Below the pieces are notes generated by a model, which was not told the origin of the DNA, made no database searches, and saw nothing but the letters and a program-made list of their open reading frames with translations. A DNA stretch of 39,604 nucleotides, from contig JABXHI010000046.1 of NCBI GenBank assembly GCA_013393415.1, positions 1 to 39,604 on the forward strand, written 5' to 3'. This document shows positions 33,319 through 39,604 of this stretch, piece by piece. Every line of letters begins with the position of its first letter. Position 1 is the stretch's first letter. Source of the DNA: Micrococcaceae bacterium (lineage in GTDB: Bacteria; Actinomycetota; Actinomycetes; Actinomycetales; Micrococcaceae). Position numbers and translations under genes: made by a program.

Positions 33319-33996
33319 ATGGTTGAACCAGTTCAGCTTGGTCGCGGTGCGGCGTTTGCTGCTGGGGCCGCGAGCGGTTCTGTGCAGCGCAAGTTGCGCA
33401 AGATGAGCGAGCGCCCTGAGGATCCTCGGGTGTTTTCGCAAGCAAAGATTCTAGTGTCTCTAGGGTTGCCGTTGAGTGTGATCATGACTGCCACGATGTA
33501 TTTTCCGATCAGTGAGTATGTTCAGGGCTCTAGCGATGATGTCTTTTCGGTGATCATTCCGGGGCTCATTACCTTGGCCTGTTACACGCTGTTAGCGCAT
33601 GGTCTTTTCCGGCGGTTTGGTGTGGACCATGAAAAAGTTTGGACACGATTCGGCAAACTGTTTTACCGACAGGTCCGGTTTGAAGACATCGATCGATTTG
33701 ATGTGGGAAACCAGCGATATAAGCTCTACGCAGGGGATACGAAAGTCAATGTTGACTATAACCGGTTTGATTACTCGTTGGTCTACATTCAATTGCTCGA
33801 AGAACTTCAACATCGCCGATTTAAGATTCAAGCCGTCAACGTCGATGACCCAGAATGGGAAGATACCGCCCAGGTGCACCGCAATATGTTTGCCTCCGAT
33901 GTCTATGAAAATCATCAAGCATTCTATGAAGCCCACCCCCAAGAGCTCGAACGGCTGCAAAGACTCGTGCAACCGCCTAGGACGTACAAATCGTAA
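33319..33996 (+). CDS. membrane protein with PH-like domain, putative RHS immunity protein
   Basis: This 225-aa protein has two membrane helices (residues about 44-64 and 74-96) and a C-terminal cytoplasmic domain. Its pattern VWTRFGKLFYRQVRFEDIDRFD is like bacterial PH-type domains, with DYSLVYIQLLEELQHRRFKI as the closing helix. It starts eight bases after the RHS stop; GGGAGG lies 12 bases before the ATG, a long spacing. Position directly behind an RHS toxin tail, size and lack of other partners suggest an immunity role, which would imply a toxin acting at or near the membrane. Homology to a named immunity family is not claimed. Confidence 0.65.
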   Translation: MVEPVQLGRGAAFAAGAASGSVQRKLRKMSERPEDPRVFSQAKILVSLGLPLSVIMTATMYFPISEYVQGSSDDVFSVIIPGLITLACYTLLAHGLFRRFGVDHEKVWTRFGKLFYRQVRFEDIDRFDVGNQRYKLYAGDTKVNVDYNRFDYSLVYIQLLEELQHRRFKIQAVNVDDPEWEDTAQVHRNMFASDVYENHQAFYEAHPQELERLQRLVQPPRTYKS

Positions 33997-34182
33997 TCGT
34001 GAGATATGGCGACGCCGAGCATTTTCATGCGCCACCGGATCAATGACCGACCGAACCTGCACCTGCTAGCGGCAGAAGCACGCCTATGTGTATGAAAACC
34101 CGTTGAGGTCTGCATGACAACGCCAGGCACTGACTGTTGATATCTTGAAGATGCTGTGTCGCACCCTGGTTGCTCGTTAATT
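33997..34182. other. spacer before ISL3 element
   Basis: No gene is supported between the putative immunity gene and the IS. All frames are interrupted, and nothing resembles the missing half of the AraC gene interrupted on the right side. Confidence 0.3.
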
Positions 34183-35618
34183 GGCTCTTCGGAATTTTGG
34201 GTGTAGATCGGTCTTGTGATTGGGGTGTGTTGAAGGGTTAAAAGTGTCGAGATCTTTCGATGATGGAAGTGACGAAACTAGCCATCGCAAAGAAAGACCT
34301 CGACGTGCGCCAGCCTACCTTCTTGCGCCCAGATTTTGATGCCTTTTGCATGCTGAAGAATTACGGGGTGACCATCACCGGTCAACACGTCACCGCTGAG
34401 TCGGCGACTTTGGAGTGTCGCGTAGTCGACACCGATCAATTCTGTCGCCACTGCGGGGCCCAGGCCCGGGCTCGAGGCAGTCTGGTCCGGAAAGTCACCC
34501 ACGTGCCCGTGGGGTAGCGACCAACCCAGCTGCATCTACGGTTACGCCGCTACCGGTGTGATGCATGCGCTTGTGTCTGGCAGCAAGATACCTCCAGTGT
34601 GGTCGCCCCTGGCGAGAAACTGTCCTATCCCGCCGCGTTGTGGGCGTTGAAATCGGTGGTCATCGACCGCTAAGCCATCGCCCGGGTAGCTGAGAACCTT
34701 GGGGTCTCCTGGCACACCGCCAACGACGCTGTCCTGGAGACTGGCCGGCGGTTACTCATTGCTGATCCCAACCGACTCAATGGGGTACGAGTATTGGGCG
34801 TCGACGAGCATGTGTGGCGCCACACCCGGTGGGGCAACCGGTATGTCACCGTGGTCATCGATCTGACCCCGGTGGCAGATGGCACCGGACCTGCACGGTT
34901 GCTGGACATGGTCCCGGGCCGATCCAAACAAACCTTCATCACCTGGCTCGAGGCTCAGACCAGCGCCTTCCGGGCCGCAGTCGAAATCGTGGCCATGGAT
35001 GGGTTCACCGGCTATAAAACCGCAGCTGCTGAAACCCTGCCAGAAGCCACCACCGTGATGGACCCCTTCCATGTCGTCACACTGGCCGGTCAAGCCGTGG
35101 ACAAGGCCCGACAACGGATCCAACAGGACTCGCTGGGGCATCGTGGGCGCAAGGGAGATCCGCTATATGGGATCCGCAAAGTGTTGAAAACCGGCAAAGA
35201 CTACCTGACCCAAAAACAACAAACCCGCCTGGAGAACGTCTTTGCCAACCCGGACCACCAGCCAGTGCAAGCCACCTATGACATCTACCAAAAAATCGTT
35301 GCCGCCTACCGCAACCCGAACCGGAAGCAAGCCAAAAAGCAGTTACGGCAACTGGTTGATTCACTCAGCAAGGGCACCCCTAACACGCTCAAAGAGCTTC
35401 AGACATAGGGACGAACCATGAAACGCCGAGCCGCCGACATCTTAGCGTATTTCGATCATGTCGGTACCAGCAACGGACCCACCGAAGCCATCAACGGCAG
35501 AATCGAACACCTGCGCGGCACCGCTCTAGGCTTCAGAAACCTGGCCCACTACATCACCAGAGCACTGCTGGACACTGGCGGATTCAGACACCAACTACAC
35601 TCACTTTTACGATGAGCC
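34183..35618 (+). mobile_element. ISL3-family insertion sequence, degenerate
   Basis: A left end beginning GGCTCTTCGGAATTTT (34183) and a right end whose reverse complement begins GGCTCATCG (ending at 35618) match at about 17 of 24 positions, including a shared GTGTAG at the inner part. The GGCTCTTC start is characteristic of actinobacterial ISL3 elements. The element is 1436 bp long. Flanking octamers (CGTTAATT and GCTTTAAT) are not identical, so no clean target duplication remains. Confidence 0.8.
34260..35615 (+). pseudogene. ISL3 transposase with three in-frame stop codons
   Basis: One frame encodes a full-length ISL3 transposase of about 450 codons: an N-terminal zinc-finger-like CRHCGAQARARGSLVRKVTH, then RYRCDACACVWQQ, a helix-turn-helix region IARVAENLGVSWHTANDAV, and the DDE domain with GVDEHVWRH, AMDGFTGYKTAAAE and SNGPTEAINGRIEHLRGTA. 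It is broken by TAG at 34515, TAA at 34671 and TAG at 35406, all in the same frame. The amino acids expected at these points (for example Trp in the VGWRPTQ context and Leu in a GRTLKRR-like context) are one base away from stops. It should not make active transposase. Confidence 0.88.
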
Positions 35619-35905
35619 GCTTTAATCCGGGCGATAACCGAACGGTTGAAGAACTCGCTGCGCTGGCGCATACCTCAACCCGTACGGTAGAGCGCTCTTT
35701 TCGGGCCGAAGCGGGTATGACGCTTCGGCAGTGGCGTATTCGTAATCGGATGGAAGCTGCCGTAGACCTGCTTCGGTCAGGTTCCACCGTTGGTGCGGTG
35801 TCTCAACGGGTCGGCTATACGAATGTGAATTCCTTCCGACACGTGTTTACTCAGCACTTCGGTTTGTCGCCCACTGATTTTGCGGCACAGTACGTGTCTG
35901 ACTGA
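35612..35905 (+). CDS. AraC-family regulator, C-terminal DNA-binding part, truncated by IS
   Basis: These 97 residues are the two helix-turn-helix units of an AraC regulator (VEELAALAHTSTRTVERSF; GMTLRQWRIRNRMEAAVDLL; AVSQRVGYTNVNSFRHVF). The N-terminal cupin-like sensor is lost: the gene-derived part begins right at 35619, the edge of the ISL3 element, and the only ATG (35612) lies inside the IS end. The left flank of the IS (33997-34182) does not show the missing half. It is probably non-functional. Confidence 0.8.
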   Translation: MSRFNPGDNRTVEELAALAHTSTRTVERSFRAEAGMTLRQWRIRNRMEAAVDLLRSGSTVGAVSQRVGYTNVNSFRHVFTQHFGLSPTDFAAQYVSD

Positions 35906-35938
35906 ATTGGGTCAGGAGGGATCCGCGCAGTGCAGTTC

Positions 35939-36178
35939 TTAGTCGTCGGAGTTATTGGTCCCGGGGATCACGCGCGATGAGGTGTAGAGCTCTTCTGGCC
36001 GGTATCGCTGCTGAATCGTCTCGGCGAAGTCCTCGGCCGGGATCTCAACGATCGACACCGATACGGCGGAATCGTCGACGCCAAACATTTCCACGTACTG
36101 CTGTTTCATCTTCTCAGCGATGTCGCGTTTGGTTTCGGTGTCGCGTCCGGGGTGCATACTAATGGCGATGTGTGGCAC
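35939..36178 (-). CDS. 4-oxalocrotonate tautomerase-like protein
   Basis: This 79-aa protein starts MPHIAISMHPGRDTETKRDI; after removal of Met, the N-terminal Pro is the general base of the tautomerase superfamily. The body (EKMKQQYVEMFGVDDSAVSVS and EIPAEDFAE) fits a single 4-OT-type unit with a short C-terminal extension ending NNSDD. The start is GTG at 36178 with AAAGGG about eight bases upstream. The physiological substrate is unknown. It converges on the truncated AraC gene. Confidence 0.85.
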   Translation of the reverse strand: MPHIAISMHPGRDTETKRDIAEKMKQQYVEMFGVDDSAVSVSIVEIPAEDFAETIQQRYRPEELYTSSRVIPGTNNSDD

Positions 36179-36309
36179 GGTAAAAGCCCTTTGCTACTGT
36201 GAACATGGTTTCGGTCCAAGACGACCATATTCACTCTATCCTGGGTGATCTGCTGCTATGGTATTGCACTGGCTTCTATTGAACTATGGATTTTTTGGAG
36301 TGGGCAACT

Positions 36310-36627
36310 GTGTCGGGCAAAATGAAACTGCTCATCATTGCATTTGTGCTGATCTTAGGCGGAGGGCTCGGTATCGCGTTCGGTGATACGAGGGGTGAAG
36401 AGCCGGCAGTGGAATGTGTCACTGATGGTGGCGCAACTTCGGGATTCGTCGATGAAGACCAGGGCGGATGCCCAATTAGTATTGAAAGTTGGAATGAGTA
36501 CGCTGAGTGGCTCTCCGAACCGCAACCAGTACGCGCGGCTGGATTTCTCGTAGGCCTCGCCGGAGTGGGCCTGGCCGTGGGTGTGGGCATCACAGCGCTC
36601 GTGCAGAAAGCGCGCAAACGTAGTTAA
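36310..36627 (+). CDS. small two-helix membrane protein
   Basis: This 105-aa protein has an N-terminal hydrophobic helix (KLLIIAFVLILGGGLGIAFG), an extracytoplasmic acidic loop with two cysteines (VECVTDGG and GGCPISIE), and a second helix near the C-terminus (GFLVGLAGVGLAVGVGITAL) ending in basic KARKRS. Both termini would be cytoplasmic. GTG at 36310 is preferred because GGAG (36297-36300) lies nine bases upstream; ATG at 36286 has no site. The family is not recognised. Confidence 0.6.
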   Translation: MSGKMKLLIIAFVLILGGGLGIAFGDTRGEEPAVECVTDGGATSGFVDEDQGGCPISIESWNEYAEWLSEPQPVRAAGFLVGLAGVGLAVGVGITALVQKARKRS

Positions 36628-36669
36628 ACTCCACCTGACTTCGGCATATCACGTCATCAGCTTTTGGGT

Positions 36670-36689
36670 TGTACACTCGATGGTGTACA
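36670..36689 (+). repeat. 7-bp perfect inverted repeat before DUF1307 pseudogene
   Basis: TGTACAC and GTGTACA flank TCGATG, about 44 bases before the start codon of the broken DUF1307 gene. It may be an operator. The intact paralogue also has a hairpin at a similar place, with a different sequence. Confidence 0.45.
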
Positions 36690-36732
36690 CCACTCGCTTC
36701 ATGCACAACAGAAGACCTCAAGGGGATCCCAA

Positions 36733-37383
36733 ATGTTTCAGGCCGGCCACCCTGTCGCGAAGAAAATTACCGCGCTGGCAGCTCTGCCATTCGCTGCTGC
36801 ACTCACGCTTTCCGCGTGCTCAGGTGATTCGACCGCATCTGAAGACGTAAACATTAGTCCAATCTCGGAGGGTTCCTCACCCTCCGAGACGACGAATGAT
36901 TTCGGTCAATCCAATGGCGCTGACGACTCCGGTGACTCCCTATTCCCCGATTCCTCGAACAACTCTCCAACGCCCGATGCCCCGAGCGATGGCGAACGCA
37001 CCGAGGCCGTCTTTGAGATGAGTCAAAACGGCGTGGATGTTACGGTCACCTATACCGCCCAGGGCGATCAGGTCGTGAAACAGGCCACCCGAAACGAGAT
37101 CGACTACGCGGCATCTGGCTTCAGTGGTGAAGAGGAAGCGCGCGAGTACTTTGAACCGATGCTCGCTTAAGCTCAAGATGTTCCCGGCTATGAGCAGACC
37201 ATGGAATATGGCGAAACTTCCGCGGTGGAAGAACTCGTCATTGACTACAGTGTGGCCGATCCGAGCGACCTCGCCGAACTGCCCGGCTATGAGGCATCAG
37301 ACAACATGGACGTGGCTGATTACGTCAGTCTGGAAGAGAGCCGCCAGCTGCTCTTGAATAGTGGGTTTACCGAAGTCGAGTAA
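36733..37383 (+). pseudogene. DUF1307 lipoprotein paralogue with a nonsense codon
   Basis: The frame starts at 36733 (AGGGG upstream), with a lipoprotein signal and lipobox LSAC. A longer Ser/Asp/Pro-rich linker follows, then the same domain as in the gene at 20258: NGVDVTVTYTAQGDQVVKQ, NEIDYAASGFSGEEEARE, a TAA stop at 37168-37170, then AQDVPGYEQTMEYGETSAVE and the identical end SGFTEVE-like GFTEVE. Both parts are in one frame. In the intact paralogue the stop position is Gln (CAA), so a single C-to-T change explains the break. The truncated product (about 145 aa) would lack the second half of the domain. Confidence 0.88.
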
Positions 37384-37395
37384 CCCAGCTGCCGG

Positions 37396-37998
37396 CTAGC
37401 TCTGCGATGCTTTGCCTTGCAGCGCGGACTCGACGAGGTTGCTCATTGGTGCGGCGCTGCCATCGGTGCTGGCCTGTTTCCATGCTTCGGTGGTTGTGAC
37501 TGCTGCGAAGTTTGAGTGCAGAATCGTCATGATGGTCTCGTGCACGCGCTGGGCGGGCACGTCACCGATCTCATTGGAAAAATGAATCGCGCCGGTCGCA
37601 TCCGACAGCACTTCGGCACTCATGCCGTGGGGCTCAGCGCCTTCGGCCGTTCCGAGTACGCAGTTGTTGTTCATGTAACCGGTGATCGTCACGGTGTTGA
37701 TGTCGTGCTGCTGGCACCATTCGGCAAAGTCCGTGTCATCATAAACACTCGCGAACTGCTTGGTGATGCGCTTGGTGTCTGGGCGCAACCGCTCCTCGAT
37801 CTGCGGGTGCAGCACAAAACCAGCTGACCCCTCAGCAAAAATCGGTGCGTCCTCAGGCATTTTGTGCTGGACAGCAACCACCGGGATATCTGCCTGCTCA
37901 GCGGCATCCATGGCCTCGAGAATCCGGTTTAGGGACTCTTTGCGTGGCGGATACTGGATCTCCATTGGTCCCTCGAAGTACTCGCCCTGGACATCGCG
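37396..37998 (-). CDS. isochorismatase-family cysteine hydrolase, 5'-truncated
   Basis: The minus-strand frame encodes the body of a cysteine hydrolase. DVQGEYFEGPMEIQYPP at its start is the region of the catalytic Asp (IDVQ), followed by KQFASVY with the catalytic Lys and GYMNNNCVLGTAEGA with the nucleophile Cys. Upstream of the Asp codon (37993-37995) the frame meets CGC GCA TAA, so the first ~8 residues and the start codon are missing. The first in-frame ATG (37965) comes after the catalytic Asp, so a protein made from there (189 aa) should be inactive. The truncation coincides with the junction to a GlxA-like gene on the other strand. Confidence 0.82.
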   Translation of the reverse strand, partial: RDVQGEYFEGPMEIQYPPRKESLNRILEAMDAAEQADIPVVAVQHKMPEDAPIFAEGSAGFVLHPQIEERLRPDTKRITKQFASVYDDTDFAEWCQQHDINTVTITGYMNNNCVLGTAEGAEPHGMSAEVLSDATGAIHFSNEIGDVPAQRVHETIMTILHSNFAAVTTTEAWKQASTDGSAAPMSNLVESALQGKASQS

Positions 37999-38475
37999 TG
38001 CTTACACGTGGTTCGAACCCGCCTTGGAGCTGAAGCGGCAACTACGGTAGCTCGGCGTTTGGTTATTGCACCACACCGCGAAGGCGGCCAAGCCCAGTAT
38101 ATTGAGCGCCCCGTGGTTGACGACGCCATGCGTGACGGGCCGATCGGGGTCGCCATGGACTGGGCCATGCGCCATCTCGGGGACACGCTGACCGTAGAGG
38201 TGCTCGCGGAGCAGGTGCAAATGAGCCCACGGAACTTCTCGCGGCGGTTCCGGGAGCATACCGGGGTCAGCCCGGCAAAATGGATTCTTGCGCGACGCCT
38301 CGATGAGGCACGGCGCCTGTTGGAGACCACCGAGTTGTCGGTCAGTCAGGTGGCGCAAGCCTGTGGCTTCGCGAGTCCTGTGACGTTCCGCCAGAACTTT
38401 GTGCAGACCTACGGGACCACGCCCACCGCCTACCGGCACCAATTCACACAGCTCGAGGGATCTTCCCGTTTCTGA
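37999..38475 (+). CDS. GlxA-like AraC regulator, C-terminal part, 5'-truncated
   Basis: From TGC at 37999 the frame reads CLHVVRTRLGAEAATTVARR, then LVIAPHREGGQAQYI, the junction typical between the DJ-1/PfpI-like sensor and the AraC domain in GlxA-type regulators. The two helix-turn-helix units follow (LTVEVLAEQVQMSPRNFSRRF and VSQVAQACGFASPVTFRQNF). About 160 N-terminal residues are missing and no start with a ribosome site remains; the first possible start is GTG 38008. These regulators often control nearby hydrolases, so the adjacent isochorismatase-like gene could have been a target before the rearrangement. Confidence 0.82.
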   Translation, partial: CLHVVRTRLGAEAATTVARRLVIAPHREGGQAQYIERPVVDDAMRDGPIGVAMDWAMRHLGDTLTVEVLAEQVQMSPRNFSRRFREHTGVSPAKWILARRLDEARRLLETTELSVSQVAQACGFASPVTFRQNFVQTYGTTPTAYRHQFTQLEGSSRF

Positions 38476-38561
38476 TCTTGTGCATTCGCCAGTCGTCCGT
38501 GACTCGCTTCATTAGACTGTGCCAAGAGTGCGTGTTGTCAGTCTCACCATAGGAGTTTTCA

Positions 38562-39455
38562 ATGAATCAGCTGGTCGCCCCAACCTCGGATGACGAGGTT
38601 CGCGGATATGTAGCAGCGCTCGGCCTCGATGGCCTCATCGATCTGCACGTGCATTTTATGCCGGATCGAGTGCAGCAAAAAGTCTGGGGCTTCTTCGACC
38701 GTCTCCCAGAAATGGGCGAACCCGCGTGGCCAATTCACTACCGCCACAGCGAAGCAGAGCGAGTGCAGATTCTGCGCGATATTGGTGTCACGGCGTTTAG
38801 CACACTGAATTATGCGCATCGTCCAGGGATGGCGGAATTCCTCAACGAATACTCGAAGACGTTTGCCGCACAGCATGATGACGCCATCCACTCGGCAACG
38901 TTCTTTCCAGAGCCTGGCGCTGAGGGACTCGTTGCCCGAGTACTCGAGGAAGGTGCGCAGATCTTCAAAGTGCACATCCAGGTGGGCGCATTTTCGGCGC
39001 TTGATCCGCTGCTGGCATCCTCGTGGGAATTGATTGCGACCTCGGGTGTGCCGGTCGTCATCCATTGTGGCAACGGCCCGCACGAAGGCGAATTTACCGG
39101 ACCGGAGCCGATCTATGAGCTGGTTGAACGCTACCCGGATTTGGTGTTGGTCATTGCCCATGCTGGGCTACCTGATTATCAAGCGTTTGCTGAACTGGCA
39201 CGTCGGGCTCCGAATGTGTATTTGGATACCACGATGGTCGGGACCCCGTATATGGAGCAGGTTGCACCTATGCCGACCGGCTATCTCGACACGATGGCGC
39301 AGCTTGCAGACAAAGTGGTCTTGGGTACCGACTTCCCGACGATCCCGCATAGCTACAGTCATCAGCTCGAGGTGTTGCATAACTGGGGGCTTGGCGACGA
39401 GTGGATGCGCAAGGTGCTCTGGCATAACCCGAGGCAGCTTTTGAGGTTGGCGTGA
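38562..39455 (+). CDS. amidohydrolase family protein (ACMSD/amidohydrolase-2 type)
   Basis: This 297-aa metal-dependent hydrolase or decarboxylase has a TIM-barrel layout: DLHVHF (H29, H31) on strand 1, FKVHIQ (K136, H138), VVIHCG (H168), VIAHAG (H200) and VLGTDFP (D257), the metal and catalytic positions of the amidohydrolase superfamily. The sequence after D257 (IPHSYSHQLEVLHNWGLGDEW and NPRQLLRL) is typical of the amidohydrolase-2 branch. AGGAG six bases before the ATG supports the start. It is intact and alone; the substrate is unknown. Confidence 0.9.
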   Translation: MNQLVAPTSDDEVRGYVAALGLDGLIDLHVHFMPDRVQQKVWGFFDRLPEMGEPAWPIHYRHSEAERVQILRDIGVTAFSTLNYAHRPGMAEFLNEYSKTFAAQHDDAIHSATFFPEPGAEGLVARVLEEGAQIFKVHIQVGAFSALDPLLASSWELIATSGVPVVIHCGNGPHEGEFTGPEPIYELVERYPDLVLVIAHAGLPDYQAFAELARRAPNVYLDTTMVGTPYMEQVAPMPTGYLDTMAQLADKVVLGTDFPTIPHSYSHQLEVLHNWGLGDEWMRKVLWHNPRQLLRLA

Positions 39456-39604
39456 GTTCGTCTGCGTCGCAGGCGAACCCCGTTAGCTTATAAGTACACC
39501 AGATATCCGGCAGGATGGATGGTGGGCCGGTCCGGTTCTTGGGCATGATCGTGTGCCCCCAGTCATTGATGATCCGGGGGGTGTTGTCACCCAGGAATTG
39601 GTCG
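39456..39604. other. end of window, possible minus-strand gene end
   Basis: A minus-strand frame is open from the right edge (reading DQFLGDNTPRIINDWGHTI) into the amidohydrolase gene. It looks protein-like for about 40 residues and may be the end of a leftward gene, but I cannot name it or decide where it stops. Confidence 0.3.

Noticed and set aside
34260-35615. Stop-codon readthrough or recoding in the transposase
   Set aside because: TAG, TAA and TGA all serve as normal stops in neighbouring genes, and no readthrough signal is evident; point-mutation decay is simpler.
30678-38000. A simple inversion of the segment between the two head-to-head junctions
   Set aside because: Flipping the segment in silico would place the nuclease next to antisense isochorismatase sequence and the RHS end next to the GlxA gene; neither broken gene is restored.

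Overview
The window looks like the chromosome of a moderately high-GC actinobacterium, probably in Micrococcales. This is an inference from codon use, the urease subunit, an ISL3 element of the corynebacterial/arthrobacterial type, an LAxTG cell-wall sorting signal, many lipoproteins and several apparently leaderless starts. No tRNA, rRNA or CRISPR array was seen.

Left part (1-8.7 kb). The start of a urease operon reads leftward (ureA, then the first bases of a probable ureB), followed by a truncated SIR2-like fragment. A rightward operon carries a TAXI-type TRAP transporter (binding lipoprotein plus fused permease) and a DadA-like FAD oxidoreductase, behind a promoter whose -10 overlaps a perfect 12-bp inverted repeat. 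Next is a DHA2-type MFS exporter coupled to its TetR regulator, behind a 42-bp palindrome that contains the exporter's start codon.

Centre (8.7-20.7 kb). This is the most interesting region. It holds a 596-aa protein of unknown family, a small lipoprotein, a ~1000-aa coiled-coil lipoprotein split by a frameshift, a membrane-tethered protein resembling a type I periplasmic binding protein, and a 1445-aa FHA/FtsK-SpoIIIE ATPase of the EssC/EccC type with three ATPase modules. A DUF1307 lipoprotein closes it. The last four large genes are tightly packed. They look like an envelope-spanning machine related to type VII secretion, but with no WXG100 substrate and no EccB/D/E or mycosin homologue in view.

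Right-centre (20.7-29.7 kb). This part holds a DUF2249-cupin protein, an NhaC-type antiporter, a YwaF-like membrane protein, an MFS transporter, a decayed flavin amine oxidase, and a BlaI/M56 operon with a CxxC membrane protein. That operon is divergent from a DsbA-like thioredoxin and a PQQ-propeller-like lipoprotein, with a perfect BlaI-type operator between them.

Right part (29.7-38.5 kb). This is a patchwork of damaged genes: a 5'-truncated sortase-anchored nuclease facing a 5'-truncated RHS toxin gene with a putative immunity gene; an ISL3 element with three in-frame stops that truncates an AraC gene; a DUF1307 paralogue killed by one nonsense codon; and a 5'-truncated isochorismatase-family gene facing a 5'-truncated GlxA-like AraC gene. 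Both head-to-head junctions contain the same 9-mer, CATCGCGTG. An intact amidohydrolase gene closes the window.
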